Of a stretch of DNA of 64,000 nt, positions 38,901 to 51,200 are shown in pieces; position 1 is the first letter of the stretch; every line of letters begins with the position of its first letter. The stretch spans positions 6,698,501 through 6,762,500 of the forward strand of contig OZ014412.1 of NCBI GenBank assembly GCA_963965975.1, given 5' to 3'. The notes beneath the pieces are model-generated. The model was not told the origin of the DNA. It was given only the letters and a program-made list of their open reading frames with translations, and made no database searches. The translations under genes were made by a program, and so were the position numbers. Source of the DNA: Xestospongia bergquistia. Its lineage: Eukaryota > Porifera > Demospongiae > Haplosclerida > Petrosiidae.

Positions 38901-39283
38901 CACACCTATGCACAAAATAATTGAAATAATTCAACAATAAGTTTGTTATTTTATAGATGATTAGTTTGTATCGTGACCAAACTGTGGAGAAAATCTTCAG
39001 TGATTCCTTATATTCTTCACATGCAATAAATAATACCACAACTAGTGAGTCGCCTGAGAAGATTATTAGCAGTCTACAAGCTAAAATAAAAGAACTAGAG
39101 TCTAAATTGGCTATGAAAGAGGTTAGTATAAATTATAGACAACTTCAGATATCAACTATCCCCAAATTGAATAATGTGAATTTCTTATTAACAGCTAATG
39201 ATATGTATATATATATAATTATATATATCATAATATAGGTGGAGTCTGATCCTTTATTTAAGCCTGATGGTAAAGACGTTTGA
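33250..39283 (+). CDS. GABA-B-like class C receptor copy E (complete, 822 aa)
   Basis: Exons: 33250-33489, 33732-33869, 34368-34538, 34631-34741, 34846-34917, 35154-35357, 35590-35868, 36398-36473, 36540-36650, 36848-37001, 37061-37187, 37458-37565, 37832-37975, 38495-38818, 38957-39121, 39239-39283. Most divergent copy. Signal peptide MLLSYLVIVLLCSLLHLLVG; GCSLATIPVAE; TFDTVWSMA instead of HEGIW; exon 9 (111 nt) and exon 10 (154 nt, starts GGSPPND instead of DGTPPYD) are the longest seen. Exon 14 remains almost the same as in the others. Tail helix KIISSLQAKIKELESKL; the last exon adds VESDPLFKPDGKDV, nine residues more than A-D. First member of clade 2. Intron 13 contains a dead copy of exon 13. 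All 16 exons are open. ATTAAA at 39488 may serve polyadenylation. Confidence 0.92.
35943..35974. repeat. (TA)n microsatellite in intron 7 of E
   Basis: About 16 TA units 75 bp after exon 7. Confidence 0.9.
38159..38299 (+). pseudogene. Dead duplicate of exon 13 inside intron 13 of E
   Basis: After CACATACACAG (acceptor-like), the sequence parallels exon 13: GTGTTAGTTATGGTGGCCAT, ATTATTATCATTGGATTTGC, TTTTTCAGTCATGACTTATA, and an end at ATTACAACA. The CGA of QSRLIA has become TGA (a stop) and the donor is GC instead of GT; a run of A shifts the frame. GTGGCCATTG is closer to copy G (GTGGCTATTG) than to the intact exon 13 of E. Confidence 0.82.
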
Positions 39284-39975
39284 ATTAAAAGCATTATCAG
39301 AACATTCCTTAATGTATATATATCTTCACTGCATTGCCTTTATTTGCTATAAGAACTATGAAAAATAGTCTAGATTTTTGATTGTTTTTTATGTAGAATT
39401 ATTACAAGTTATGTATATATGTGTAATTTATACTTTGTTCACTTAGCATTTGTTTTGTCGGCTGTATATATATGCTTGATTTTTTAAATTAAAGTTTGAA
39501 GAAACAGGATTTTCTACTAAAGATGGGTCTTAAAAATATTTTGTGATGTATATACAGTTTAGTATATATAGTGCAGTACTTATACTGAAATTCCATGCAC
39601 ATAAGTCATATTGTACAGTGTTTTTTTAGTTCATTATAATGATTGGTGAAAAAAGAACAAGTAACCATTGTGTCATATTGAACATGACGCATCGGTTATA
39701 AGCATCTGTTCAAAGACGCATACACCATATTTCTCAAGTAAAAGAAACTTTCCCACAAACAATTTGCTAGTCACTTTTCTATTATGGTAACTTTGTTATA
39801 ATACTAAATAGTTGAAAGTGTCTAAACAGACAAATAAGCCAGACAGAATCATCGCCTACTCAAGGCTTCGAGGGTTAATAATTTATAGTTGAGGAAACCT
39901 TAGAAAGATATGCACGACATGAATAAAAGCATGACGGGTTTGACTGTTTAATTTATAGTATGCTAGCATTAGGCA
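39284..39975. other. Intergenic region E-F
   Basis: Shortest gap in the array, 692 bp. It resembles the 5' flank of E in places (around 39740-39870 against 33040-33150). No exon seen. Confidence 0.5.
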
Positions 39976-42900
39976 ATGTTTTCACCTTATCTTGTTATTT
40001 GGCTGCTCTGCTCTCTGCTTCGTCTCTCTGTTGGTACTCACAGCAGTAATGAAGACAAGTTATCTCTACATTTTGGATATATTACCACAAAGACTGGAGA
40101 CTTCATTGCTAGTGGTGGTATACCAATTGTTGATATGGCACTGAAGATGATCAATGAACGAGACGACATATTGCAGAATTATACTCTAAACTATACAGAT
40201 ATATTGGATTCTGGAGTAAGTGATTAAGCTTAGTAATACATACTGAGCAGTCAACAGATATTCTACTAATTAGGCATTACCATAAATACTATAATTGTGC
40301 AACACTTTCTTTATCACTATTGGGAAGAATACATTTTAATCTAGACTACACTAACTCTACCATCAGTGATGATCACTTTATTAATTTTTGTTATTCTTAA
40401 CTTACACAGTGCAATCGTACTGCCTCTTTGGATTCATACTTTGAATTATTTCAAGGTGATACAACTTATGTGACATTACTAGGTTGTGGCTGTTCCCCAG
40501 CAACTATCCCAGTGGCAGAAATCAGTCATTACTGGAATATACCTCAGGTAGAAAATGGCTACACAAAGTTTGACATACTACAGTTACTGTACAAAGTATT
40601 TTGTGATTTAAATATTTGTAGATATGCATGCCAGCCACTTAAATTAATCCTTTTTTATGAAGAATTAACAATTCATGATTATAACAGTACTGTATTTCAC
40701 ATAGCAGTACTGCTATACTTGAATGACTGTAGATTGTATAATCTTTCTAGTACTACTAATCTGGCTCTATAGAACACAAAACTTGAGCTGGCTTCTATTA
40801 CATGTACAGTTATAGCTAGAGGCATTGAGTAATAATCAGTTATGAGTAGTCTAACCTCAAAGCCATCTGCACTTTAATTTGAGTGATGTCATTTCCTGGA
40901 TAAAACATTTTTCTTCTGTGACAGTCATATTTAATTAGTTAAGTCAATTGTAATATCACTGACCAAACTTCCTGTAGAATATTGATCGACTTTAGTGTGT
41001 CATAGTTTCTCTAATTTGATTGTTAATAGCTAGTTGTACATGTTGACTGTATGTGAATGATTCTTTCTATTTCTCTCTCTCTCTCTCTCTCTTTCTCTCC
41101 TGCATTTTTCTCAGATTGCTTTTGCAGCAGCTGCTACTGTTCTAAAGGATCGACAACGTTTTAGAAACTTTTTTCAAGTACTTCCTTCTTTTGATCACAT
41201 TCCACCATCACTAGTTCAATTAATGAGACAGTTCAACTGGAGACGGATGGCCATTCTCACTCAAGAAGAGAGCCTGTTTGAAGGAGTAAGTATTAATTTT
41301 CTATCAGTGTATTAACTTTATCATCTAATATTTGATTTGATTATATGAACATTTTCTCCTTTGCTTAGGTAGCCAATGGTCTTAAAAATAGTTTTCAGTC
41401 AGAAAATTGGTTACTAGATTCATCAGTGACCTTTAAAACAGGAGTAGATCCCTTTCCATATGATGCTGTATTTGATAGAGTAAGATCAGCAAATAATAAT
41501 TTGTCTGCTAATCTAATTAGAAATGTAGTACAATCAACTAGACACCTGTTGACTGTCTTCTTTACTTCCTCCTTGTCTCTTGTTCTATTGTATAGATTAA
41601 TTCTGAAAGATATAGGATTATACATATCAATTCATATCCTGAATATGCCTACCACATTCTGTGTGAAGTGAGTAACATACTAGATTACACAATGTATGGA
41701 TATATGGATGAATGGAGAACACAAGGTAGTGTCCATGAATAAATGGACAAATTAATTAAGAACAAAATCCATTTTATGTTATGCTCATTTCATGTAGCAT
41801 CCATTGAATGTTAATGATACATAACTCCTACTATTACAGGCTTACTACAGAAATATGTATGCACCTACTTACGTTTGGATCTTACCAATGTGGTATAATG
41901 CTGATTGGTGGGATGATGTTAAACCAGTTAACTTATCCTGTACAAAGCAAGTTATGGCAACTGTTCTTAATGGTACGATAGGGACTGTCCCTGATGGGTA
42001 CTTTGTTATGGAGAACAGATCAAAGGTTTCTTTTTCTGGACTGGTAAGATATGTACTATTGTTTGTATGGAGTATTACTTTATATGAATAATGCTTAGTT
42101 TACTGAGGGGCATGATTACTGTCTACATTAATAATGATTCTTTACTACATACTACCATAATAGTAACAACTTGTGGTAGTTGCCAATGAAGTAGTTAGTC
42201 ATTATGTACTTAATTGAGATATTATATAGACACAGAAACTATTTTGATATGATCCAACATACCAGGTCATTCCATACTGTTTATTTAAGAGATTTTCATA
42301 GTCTCTTATACAAACTTAATTACTTCCTTTGACTGTGTCATCTGCAATAACTTCAAAGAAGTCTCTCATTAAAAAAACACTTTGAGTTGTCTATTTAAGA
42401 GCTAACTATATAACAGAAAATTTTATTTTTATAATCAAATTTTGCTAACATGAAAGTCACTTGAGATCATTACATGAATGATATTACTACCTTAGGTTAT
42501 GATAACATTTCTTTTCCTGTAGACACCACAGCAGTTTTCAGACAACTATGCTACTCTACTGCAGGAACAAAAATATCAAAGTTTAACTGAACTTAGTATT
42601 GGAGCAGTTACCTTTGACACAGTGTGGTCTATGGCTATTGGACTTGACAATGCTATGAAACGGATAGCTGTGGGAAATGACAGTGGATGTGAGGGGTTAC
42701 CAGGAGATTTGGTACCTTTAGAGAAGTTTGATTATACTAATGAAAAAGTGGGCTGTATTCTGAGACAAAGCTTTGCTGAAGTTAATTTTCTTGGAATTAC
42801 TGTGAGTTGCTATTTGAATTGTCCATGTATTGAACTAGCAGGTCTAAAGCTATATTACTGAGGTGTGTACATGTCACAGGAACTAACAATTACATAATTG

Positions 42901-45202
42901 TTTTCATATTAACAATTATATCAAATTGACCAATTAGAGTCATACTCTATTCTTCTTCCTCCTTCATCATTATAGGGTCCTATTGTGTTTGACACAAATG
43001 GTAGTCGTCCTGATAATGTTCATCTTATTAAGCAATATAGAATATCAAACAGTTAGTGGCTTTGACATGATTTGGCTCAGTGATCCTATAATATTGACTT
43101 TATTTTCCTTCTATTGCAGACATTAATATGTCCATTGAACGATATACAATAGCTCATGTTACCACAAGCACTAACAAAACTACTTTCGCTTTCAATCCTG
43201 GTGAATCTAATGAACGAATTTGGAAAGGTAAAAATTGATCTCTAATAGAACCTCTATTTCATAAAGGGTGCCTCATTAAGACAACTTAATAAGGACACTC
43301 TATTCCTAATACTATAGTACTTATTGTGTAGTGGATATTCCCTTTACAAGTGTACAGTTTACCTGGACAATAATTAGTGTATATAGTACAGTTAACATTA
43401 TGAATGTTTGCTGTTGTATTATCCTCTAGATGGTACTCCTCCTTATGATGGTTCTCCAATAAAGACTATACATCAAAATCATCTAGCTTTGATTGTCATT
43501 TATGATATTGTAGCATTTGTTGGTCTCATTCTTGTAGCAGTATGTCTTGTGTTCAATATTGTGTTTAGAAATAAAAAGTTAGTCACTGGATATTGTATAT
43601 CTTAGCTTGATTCTCCCTCCCTCTCTCTCTCCCCTTTATAGAACTGTCAAACTCGCCAGTCCTAATTTGAATTATCTCATAATTGTGGGGGCTGCTCTTA
43701 TGTACATATGTGTCTATTTCTACTTACAATCCTCAACAGTGATGAATATACAGACTGCTTTTTGTAATGTAAGAATAGTGACCAACCATAAACAGTATAT
43801 TATCATATTTTAAGTTAACAATTAGTAATTACTATGCATTGTAAAAATTAATGAATAGTTGGTAAATTGATAGTCCTTATGGAATATATTATGTGTTCAT
43901 TATTTCATGTACTTACAAATAACCTAGTATCACACACCTACAGATTCGATTCTTTTTGTTCTCTTTGGGATATACTCTTTGTTTTGCTGTCATTCTTTCT
44001 AAAACATGGAGAGTTTATTATATCTTTTATAATCCAACTACTCAAAAGAAGGTTTGTTACTTATAATTAGATACAACATGATATGATTCTCTCTCTCTCT
44101 CTCTTAGGCATTAAAAGATTGGGTTTTGTTTATCCTAGTGTTAGTTATAGTATCTATTGATTTAACAATTATAGTGATTGGATCTGTCATACCTCAGTCA
44201 CGACTGATAGCTATAGAAAAAAAAGACACTCAGCGTTCACAGACAACAACAGTAAGTAATTCTCTAGTATGAATATATGCTAGTCAAGTGAGCTCCCAGT
44301 CCAGTTATAATTTATTTGTCTTCCATAAGATATAGCTATTATGCATATTGAATGCTAGTTACCCTGTATTTTTATAAATAGTTTTTTCTATACCATATCT
44401 AGGCTGAAGGTGTCTTTGTAAATAGCTACGTCTTTGTGTGTGCTCAGAGTGGATCACAAATTTGGCTAGCAGTCTCCTTTACATACAAAGCATTGTTACA
44501 ACTAGTAGCAATATTTATGGTATTTCATATTCGTCGTGTTAAAGTAAAAGCTCTCAATGACTCAAAGGAAATAGCTGTTATTATTTACATCAACAGTATT
44601 ATACTTGCATTATTAGCAGTGACACAGTTTGCTCTTGAAACTTATGATGATGTGTATGCTGCCATGTTTGGACTAGCTCTACTGGTAGATGCAACTTTGT
44701 TCTTAGGACTCGTGTTCATTCCAAAAGTAAGACTCATCTTCATTTTCAAGTAGACTTGATCTAATATCTCATTTCTAATTACCTATTACTTAACATTGAC
44801 TCAATATCATTGATTGTGATATCTCTAATGTAAAGCAATGACAGTCCAATCCTAGGCGTGTTCCATAATTAGGATTGGGCTTAAATCCATTCCTAATGTA
44901 AACATACATCAACTTGTTATTTATTACATACATTATATCTTTACAGATGGTTAGTCTATATCTAGATCCAAATGGGGAGAAAATCTTCAGTCATTCCCTG
45001 CCAACTAATCACCCAACAAATAACGCTCATACCATTGATGCCTCACTTGAGGAAACGATTAGTGGTCTACGAGTCAAAATAAAAGAGTTGGAATCTAAGC
45101 TAGCTACACAAGAGGTTGGTATATCATGTCAGTAGTTTTAACAATTTGTATTTTATTTCCAAATTCTAGAATCGTGATCAGGCTGTCACTGAACAGGAGT
45201 AG
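39976..45202 (+). CDS. GABA-B-like class C receptor copy F (complete, 816 aa)
   Basis: Exons: 39976-40215, 40410-40547, 41115-41285, 41369-41479, 41596-41667, 41840-42043, 42523-42801, 42976-43051, 43120-43227, 43430-43577, 43642-43768, 43944-44051, 44108-44251, 44403-44726, 44947-45114, 45170-45202. Most compact complete copy (5.2 kb). Signal peptide MFSPYLVIWLLCSLLRLSVG. Ligand-lobe motifs GCSPATIPVAE, LKDRQRFRNFFQVLPS, TFDTVWSMAIGLDNA. Its exon 10 donor AAAAAGTTAGTCACT has no GTAACT, which fixes the donor as AA|GTYAGT in all copies. Exon 14 starts AEGVFVNSYVFVCA. Tail helix ETISGLRVKIKELESKL; the last exon is NRDQAVTEQE. AATAAA at 45357-45362, 155 bp after the stop, is a probable polyadenylation signal. 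All exons are open. Confidence 0.92.
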
Positions 45203-47569
45203 ATACATTAAAGAAAAGCAGTTGTAAACTGTTGATATCAGATAGTTATAACACTGTAAATATGCATATTGTATATCTCTTTTAAATATGTAAACCCATC
45301 CCTACAACTTTCAGATTGTTTGTGTCAAAAACAATTGTTTTATAAATTGTGTTATCAATAAAAGTTATAATTTCCTTATTTCAAAAATTAATTGTAATAA
45401 AACTAAAAGTGGAATAAGTCATTATAATATATACCACCAATGAGTCAATCTATTTGTTTTGTAATCTTTGCCCTCACTACTTTCTTTCTACAACTGTTTA
45501 TGTATTATATCTTTTTCTATCAACTGCAACTGAAAGTACTCCTCAATAGCTACATAGTAGGTGTACAAATCATGTAATGTTATAATGGAAATAGAATACA
45601 ATGTGTTATAATAGTTTCAAGAGCTTGTTAGAAGTTATACAAAATTCTTCATGTTAGCTATGTAAATTATTATTAAAATAATATGGATATCTCTAATCAC
45701 TTGTCATCTTTTAAATTGATATATTAAAGATAAAAAACAATATGAACATACTACACATATATATACCATATGGTCCAAAACATCTTACTGAATGGTTTGC
45801 ATGAAGCACAGAAAAGAAGATATCCAAGTAGATACGCCAACTTCTAGTGAGACACTTAGAAATCTTAAGTCAGTTATGACGAGGGATGATCCATGCAAAA
45901 ATGACTTAATACTCCTTGTACTACATTCATATTTTTCCTAGATCCCATCCCAAAAATTCTTAAACTCTAAACTGTAATACTAAGATAATAGATACTCTTG
46001 ACAAACAATATCTGTATATTTAGTAGATGGACAATCTGAGCCAAAATAAACAAGATTATAATGATGTTTTTGTAAGACTTGTCCTAATATTATTCTGATA
46101 ATAATGCTGTTGCTGTTGTAAGGGACTGGATTATTACTAACTTTGAACACTAGAAATATATATCTATCTGGTTTTGTGTTCAAACTGTTTATTGATATTC
46201 ATTTCATTGGAAATACAATAATTATGACCTATTATAATAATTATGATAGATAATAACATTTTAATTCTTATTATCTATCTTCTACTAACTCTGCTTGATT
46301 TTAGCACAATCACCTCTCACATTGATTATTGAAAATAATCAATTTTAAAAGATTTTGATCAGTTGTTTTAGTTGTCAATAGACATTCTGACCCATCCCAC
46401 TGAGCCATGTGGTTTATTAATATTATTATAGAACAAACCACGTCATCCTTTAAGTAATCTCCTATTTCAAACACATACATAACACAGACCTGCCACCTGT
46501 TGCTGACTATCACATTGCCATGACAACAATGTACTTTAACCTCAGTGAGTTTTCTAATTGGGTTCATACTGCTCAACTAAATAATGTCAAAGTTCATCCA
46601 AACAAGGTTAATAGGTAACATAGCTAGCCTCAAAGGTAGAAGTTTCTAAAAATTAATAATAATTTATACTATATTTTTATTATATATGTATATACAGTAT
46701 TGCTTACTGATATAATATTATACAACTCATTTGTTCAGCATGAGCATCATCTTCAAACCAAATTGTATTTTGAAGAATGACAGTTATTGCAATAAAACTT
46801 TTTAAACAAATACTTGAACTTATGCACTACCATTTCTGTAAAGTGCATTGTTTACTATCCAAGGAGATTACACTACTTTGTATCAACTTTGATACACAGA
46901 TGCCTGCCTACAATATGGCTATCAAAACAAAGATACAAACATGTGGTATTATTGTATTTACAAATGATGGCTTTGAATTATACATGATATCATACAGGAT
47001 GTTCTTAATGGGAAAAACATAGTTAATCATCTATATAATTAATAAACAGCTGGTGTGAATAAACAGCTGGTGTCTGTCTACACCTAACAATTACAATGTG
47101 TAAATGTTATAGCTACAAATTAGCTATCATAAGACTATTAGTGTCTGTAACAGTAAACAGTAAGAAAGATAATAAATTAACTAATGACCAACAAAGATGA
47201 ATGTAACAGGAGCTGAATTATGACAATGAGTACAATACAGACTGTAATTGATTTTAATGTCATTTCATATTTTAATTCTTTAGTATTTAGCTATTGGTAC
47301 TTGTTGCCAATAATCATGTTTCCTATACTGTTTAAATTAAATGTATGGCATCAATGTCATACCTACAACAATAATAGTGCATTGTTTTGAGGATTAGAGT
47401 GAACAAAGCACAACCAATATCTAAATAAATACAAAAAGTAGCATGCCTATAAACACAAGCTAGTCAATAATTCTGGTACCAGAATTAAGCAATCTTCTCT
47501 TGAGACTAACTTCCTTTTTCAAGAGTTAACATAAAGGAAGTACATTAAACAGCTTGTTAAATGATAACA

Positions 47570-47718
47570 CCAGTTATTAAACTAGTATAGTTATAAAATT
47601 AGTATAGTTATTAAACTAGTATAGTTATTAAACTAGCAGTTATTGAGCTAATATTTATTAAACTTGTATAGTCATAGAACTAGTAGTTATTAAATTACTT
47701 TAACTACAGTTATTGAAC
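47570..47718. repeat. Degenerate 17-bp minisatellite 5' of G
   Basis: Repeats of ACTAGTATAGTTATTAA with substitutions and length changes. An orthologous tract lies at 58263-58446. Confidence 0.8.
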
Positions 47719-48125
47719 ATGTAGTGGTTGAACTGATTTTCAGAGATAGTCTCAATTAGCATGTAGACATATTATATCATAATAGATACCATTAAATGAT
47801 TCAACAAAAAAATATACACTTTACGATACTCAACCAAAACAGTATAAAATGGAGAGTTGTTACTTAGTAATTCTTCCATAAATACCCACTTACATATACA
47901 TACGTACCATATTCTCTACTTGTCTAGCAATTATGAACAATATCTTCTCCATGGCTAATACATTAATAGCATATTGCTCTGTAACATAATAAAAACATAA
48001 AATATATCTACTTTACAGTAAATGACATTTACATATAAAAGTGGCAGTTAGTAAAGTTTGAGGACTCGCCTTTCTACAATGTGAAAGTCAAGCGATCACT
48101 AAAATTGTGACAGAATTGAAAGTCC

Positions 48126-48135
48126 AGGGGTAATC
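48126..48135 (+). promoter_or_regulatory. Shared AGGGGTAATC motif, 168 bp before ATG of G
   Basis: Exact AGGGGTAATC preceded by GTCC (GTCT in C and D). The surrounding flank is otherwise unlike that of C and D, so conservation of the motif across clades is meaningful. Confidence 0.5.
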
Positions 48136-48293
48136 ACTCATGTACATCCATGTGGTGAACTCCTATAATTAACACTGTAGGGGAGCATTAAACACCTCCG
48201 TATACTTGGACAATAAAAATTAATAATCAAGTGGGAAAGATCATATCTATAAAGCTGTCTACGAGTCTTTTAATTTTCCAAATAACAGTAACA

Positions 48294-51200
48294 ATGTATT
48301 ATTGTCTCGTTAATTGCCTGTTCTGCTCCCTGTTCTATCTCTCTGTCGGTACTCACAGCAGAAATGATGGAAAGTTTCCTCTTCATTTTGCATATATTAC
48401 CACAAAGACAGGAGATTTCATTGCTAGTGGAGGTATACCAATTGTTGATTGGTCATTGAAGATAATCAATGAACGAGACGACATTTTGCAGAATTATACT
48501 TTAAATTATACAGATGTATTGGACTCTGGAGTAAGTGTACTCTATAGGAACCAGGGTTGGGGTCAATTACATAAGAGTGATTACAATTACAATTATGATT
48601 ATAGAGAAAAAACATGATTAGATTACAATTATGATTACAAAGCCATGATTACGATTATGATTACAATTACTGATTACAGTCTAGCAGTGACAGTATATAT
48701 AGGCTTTTTACATTCAGCTTCAAATATGCAAGGTGTAATCAGTCTAATCACATGTTCTTTAATGCATCATTTCATAAATTTATACCAGCAGATGCTAACA
48801 CAGGTGACATGTACTTGTTCCATGTCCTACTTGCAAAGGCTATTGTAATTGATGTAATCATTTGTGATTACAGCAATTACTTTGACTGATTATGATTATG
48901 ATTACTGATTATGCTATTTCTGGAAAGTTGATTACCATTACGATTGTGATTACAGCAAAAAATGTAATTGATAGGAACTACACTAATCACATAGTATATT
49001 GCATGCTCAAAATAGCATCATTTATTAGGTATAATATCATATACTCTAAGGAATGTACTTAATCAAACTGTTCATAGTGTTCATTCATTTCTTATCCTAA
49101 TTTTACTATTTACAACTATGACAATGATAGTATATCAAACTGTTCAACAGATATTTTCATTTTTAGCAGTGTGTATGATCAATATCTCCATATACAGTAT
49201 TTGTTTTCTTACACATGCAGTGTAGTCAAACTACCTCTTTGGACTCTTTCTTTAAACTATTTCAAAGTAACATAACTTACGTGACATTAGTAGGATGTGG
49301 TTGCTCCCCAGCAACTATCCCGGTAGCAGAAATCAGCCATTACTGGAATATACCACAGGTAAATAAGAAGCAACAATAAATATTTAAAACAAGAAGCAAC
49401 TTTAAACAATTGTACATTTCTAAGTTAATTTTGAAATTTAAAACTAAACAAAGGAATTAATTTTAAGTAAATCTTTTTAGATTGAGATCTGCATAATTTT
49501 CACTTACATCATGAGAAATAGCTTGATGTGGAGGATTCACTGACTATTAGGGCATAACATTAATGAGTGATCTTAGGGAGAGAGATCAATTCAATAGCAT
49601 CCTAGTCTAGGACTGTCACACTGGGTTTCTGTAGAAAAGGATACATTTTTACTATTTATTGTACTTTCTGCTAAGAAACCAAATCATTTTATTTACATTC
49701 TACAAATTCATTATGGCAACAAATGACCATTCAATGTATTACTCAACAGGATAGTTTATGCCTTAACTTATTGGTACACTAAAACTAAAACTATTTAACT
49801 ATGTAACATATGCGCACACACACACATACTTTCTCTCTCTCTCTACATATTGTAGATAGCTTTTGCAGCAGCTGCTCAAGTTCTCAATGATCGTAAACGT
49901 TTTAGAAACTTCTTTCGGCCACTTCCATCTTTTAATTATATTCCAGAGTCATTGGCTCAGTTGATGAGAAAATTTGAGTGGAGACAGATGGCAATTATCA
50001 CTCAGGAAGAGAGCTTGTTTCAAGGAGTAAGTATTCATTTGCAATATGGGGCTCTTTAATTACAATTTTTTTAAACTTTTCTCTTTCTCTTTTCACTTGA
50101 GGTAACCATTGTTCTCAGTGAAATCTTTAAGTCAGAGAATTTGTTATTAGATTCATCTGTGTCTTTTAAAACAGGAGTATATCCCTTTCCATATGATGCT
50201 GTATTTGACAGAGTAAGATAGTCAATCCATATGTTGTCTATTCATTTAAGTATATTTACATTTACTTTGACCTTTGTTTTTCTAAACAATAACTTGTATT
50301 ATTAATAGACATGTATAATCAATTCATTTGACTGTTCCAAAGTTAGCCATATTTCATATAAACAATGCATTGTCATAAGGATACATATAAATTTGTGTAT
50401 TAAAAACATAATGAGGCCATTAAAGTGGTTTACAAGGTCCACCTTTATGTAAATATACTTTAATAAATTCATTTTAAACAGGTGTCTGTCTATTTACTTC
50501 CTTATAGTCTAATATTTTAATCTAGATGAATGCAGACAAGTATAGAATTATACACATCAATTCATATCCTGAATATGCTTACCGCATTCTATGTGAAGTG
50601 AGTAACATACTAGACTACACAGTGGGTGGTTAGGTGGATGAATGGAGCTATGTATGTATATGTATATATGACCATAGTGATCACGTTTCATGTGTAGTAC
50701 CATAAATGGATTAGTTATTAAGAACAGACAATTACTAGAGTTTATATGTTTACCATTCAATGCTAACTGTATTGCTGAATTCTTATAATACATTACTTAA
50801 ACTACCTAATATTATCTTTTATTACAGGCTTACTACAGAAATATGTATGCACCTACTTACGTTTGGATCTTACCAATGTGGTATAATGCTGATTGGTGGG
50901 ATGATGTTATACCTGTTAACTCATCTTGTACAATTGATGTTACGTTGGCAGTTCTTAATGGTACAATAGGGATTGTCCCAGATGGGTTCTTTGTTATGGA
51001 GAACACATCAAAAGTGTCTTTCTCTGGACTGGTAAGATATAAATTGCTAAATGTCATATCTAAATGTAGAACTACCACACATCATATCTAAATATAGAAC
51101 TACTATGTGTTTATCTAAATATAAAACTACTTATGTCATATAAAACTATATATATAATATCTATATATAGAACTGTTGCATAATAGATCTGCCACAGATT

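Larger units (their letters stand above)
45203..48293. repeat. Intergenic region F-G, segmentally duplicated with G-H
   Basis: From about 45313 to the G start this region aligns along its length with 56303-59088. Shared markers in order: AACAATTGTTTTATAAATTG, ATACCATATGGTCCAAAACA, TTTTGATCAGTTGTTTTAG, GTTGCTGACTATCAC, the AGTATAGTTATTAAACT minisatellite and the AGGGGTAATC motif. Frames here (for example on the minus strand at 46310-46576) are broken in the second copy, so I do not call a gene. Confidence 0.85.

Noticed and set aside
44842-44881. Small hairpin in intron 14 of F (AGTCCAATCCTA / TAGGATTGGGCT)
   Set aside because: A 12-bp stem with one mismatch is too little to call an element or a regulatory structure.
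46310-47022. Two moderate open frames between F and G (minus strand 46310-46576, plus strand 46777-47022)
   Set aside because: The duplicate region 5' of H has indels and changes that break both frames, and they resemble nothing I know.
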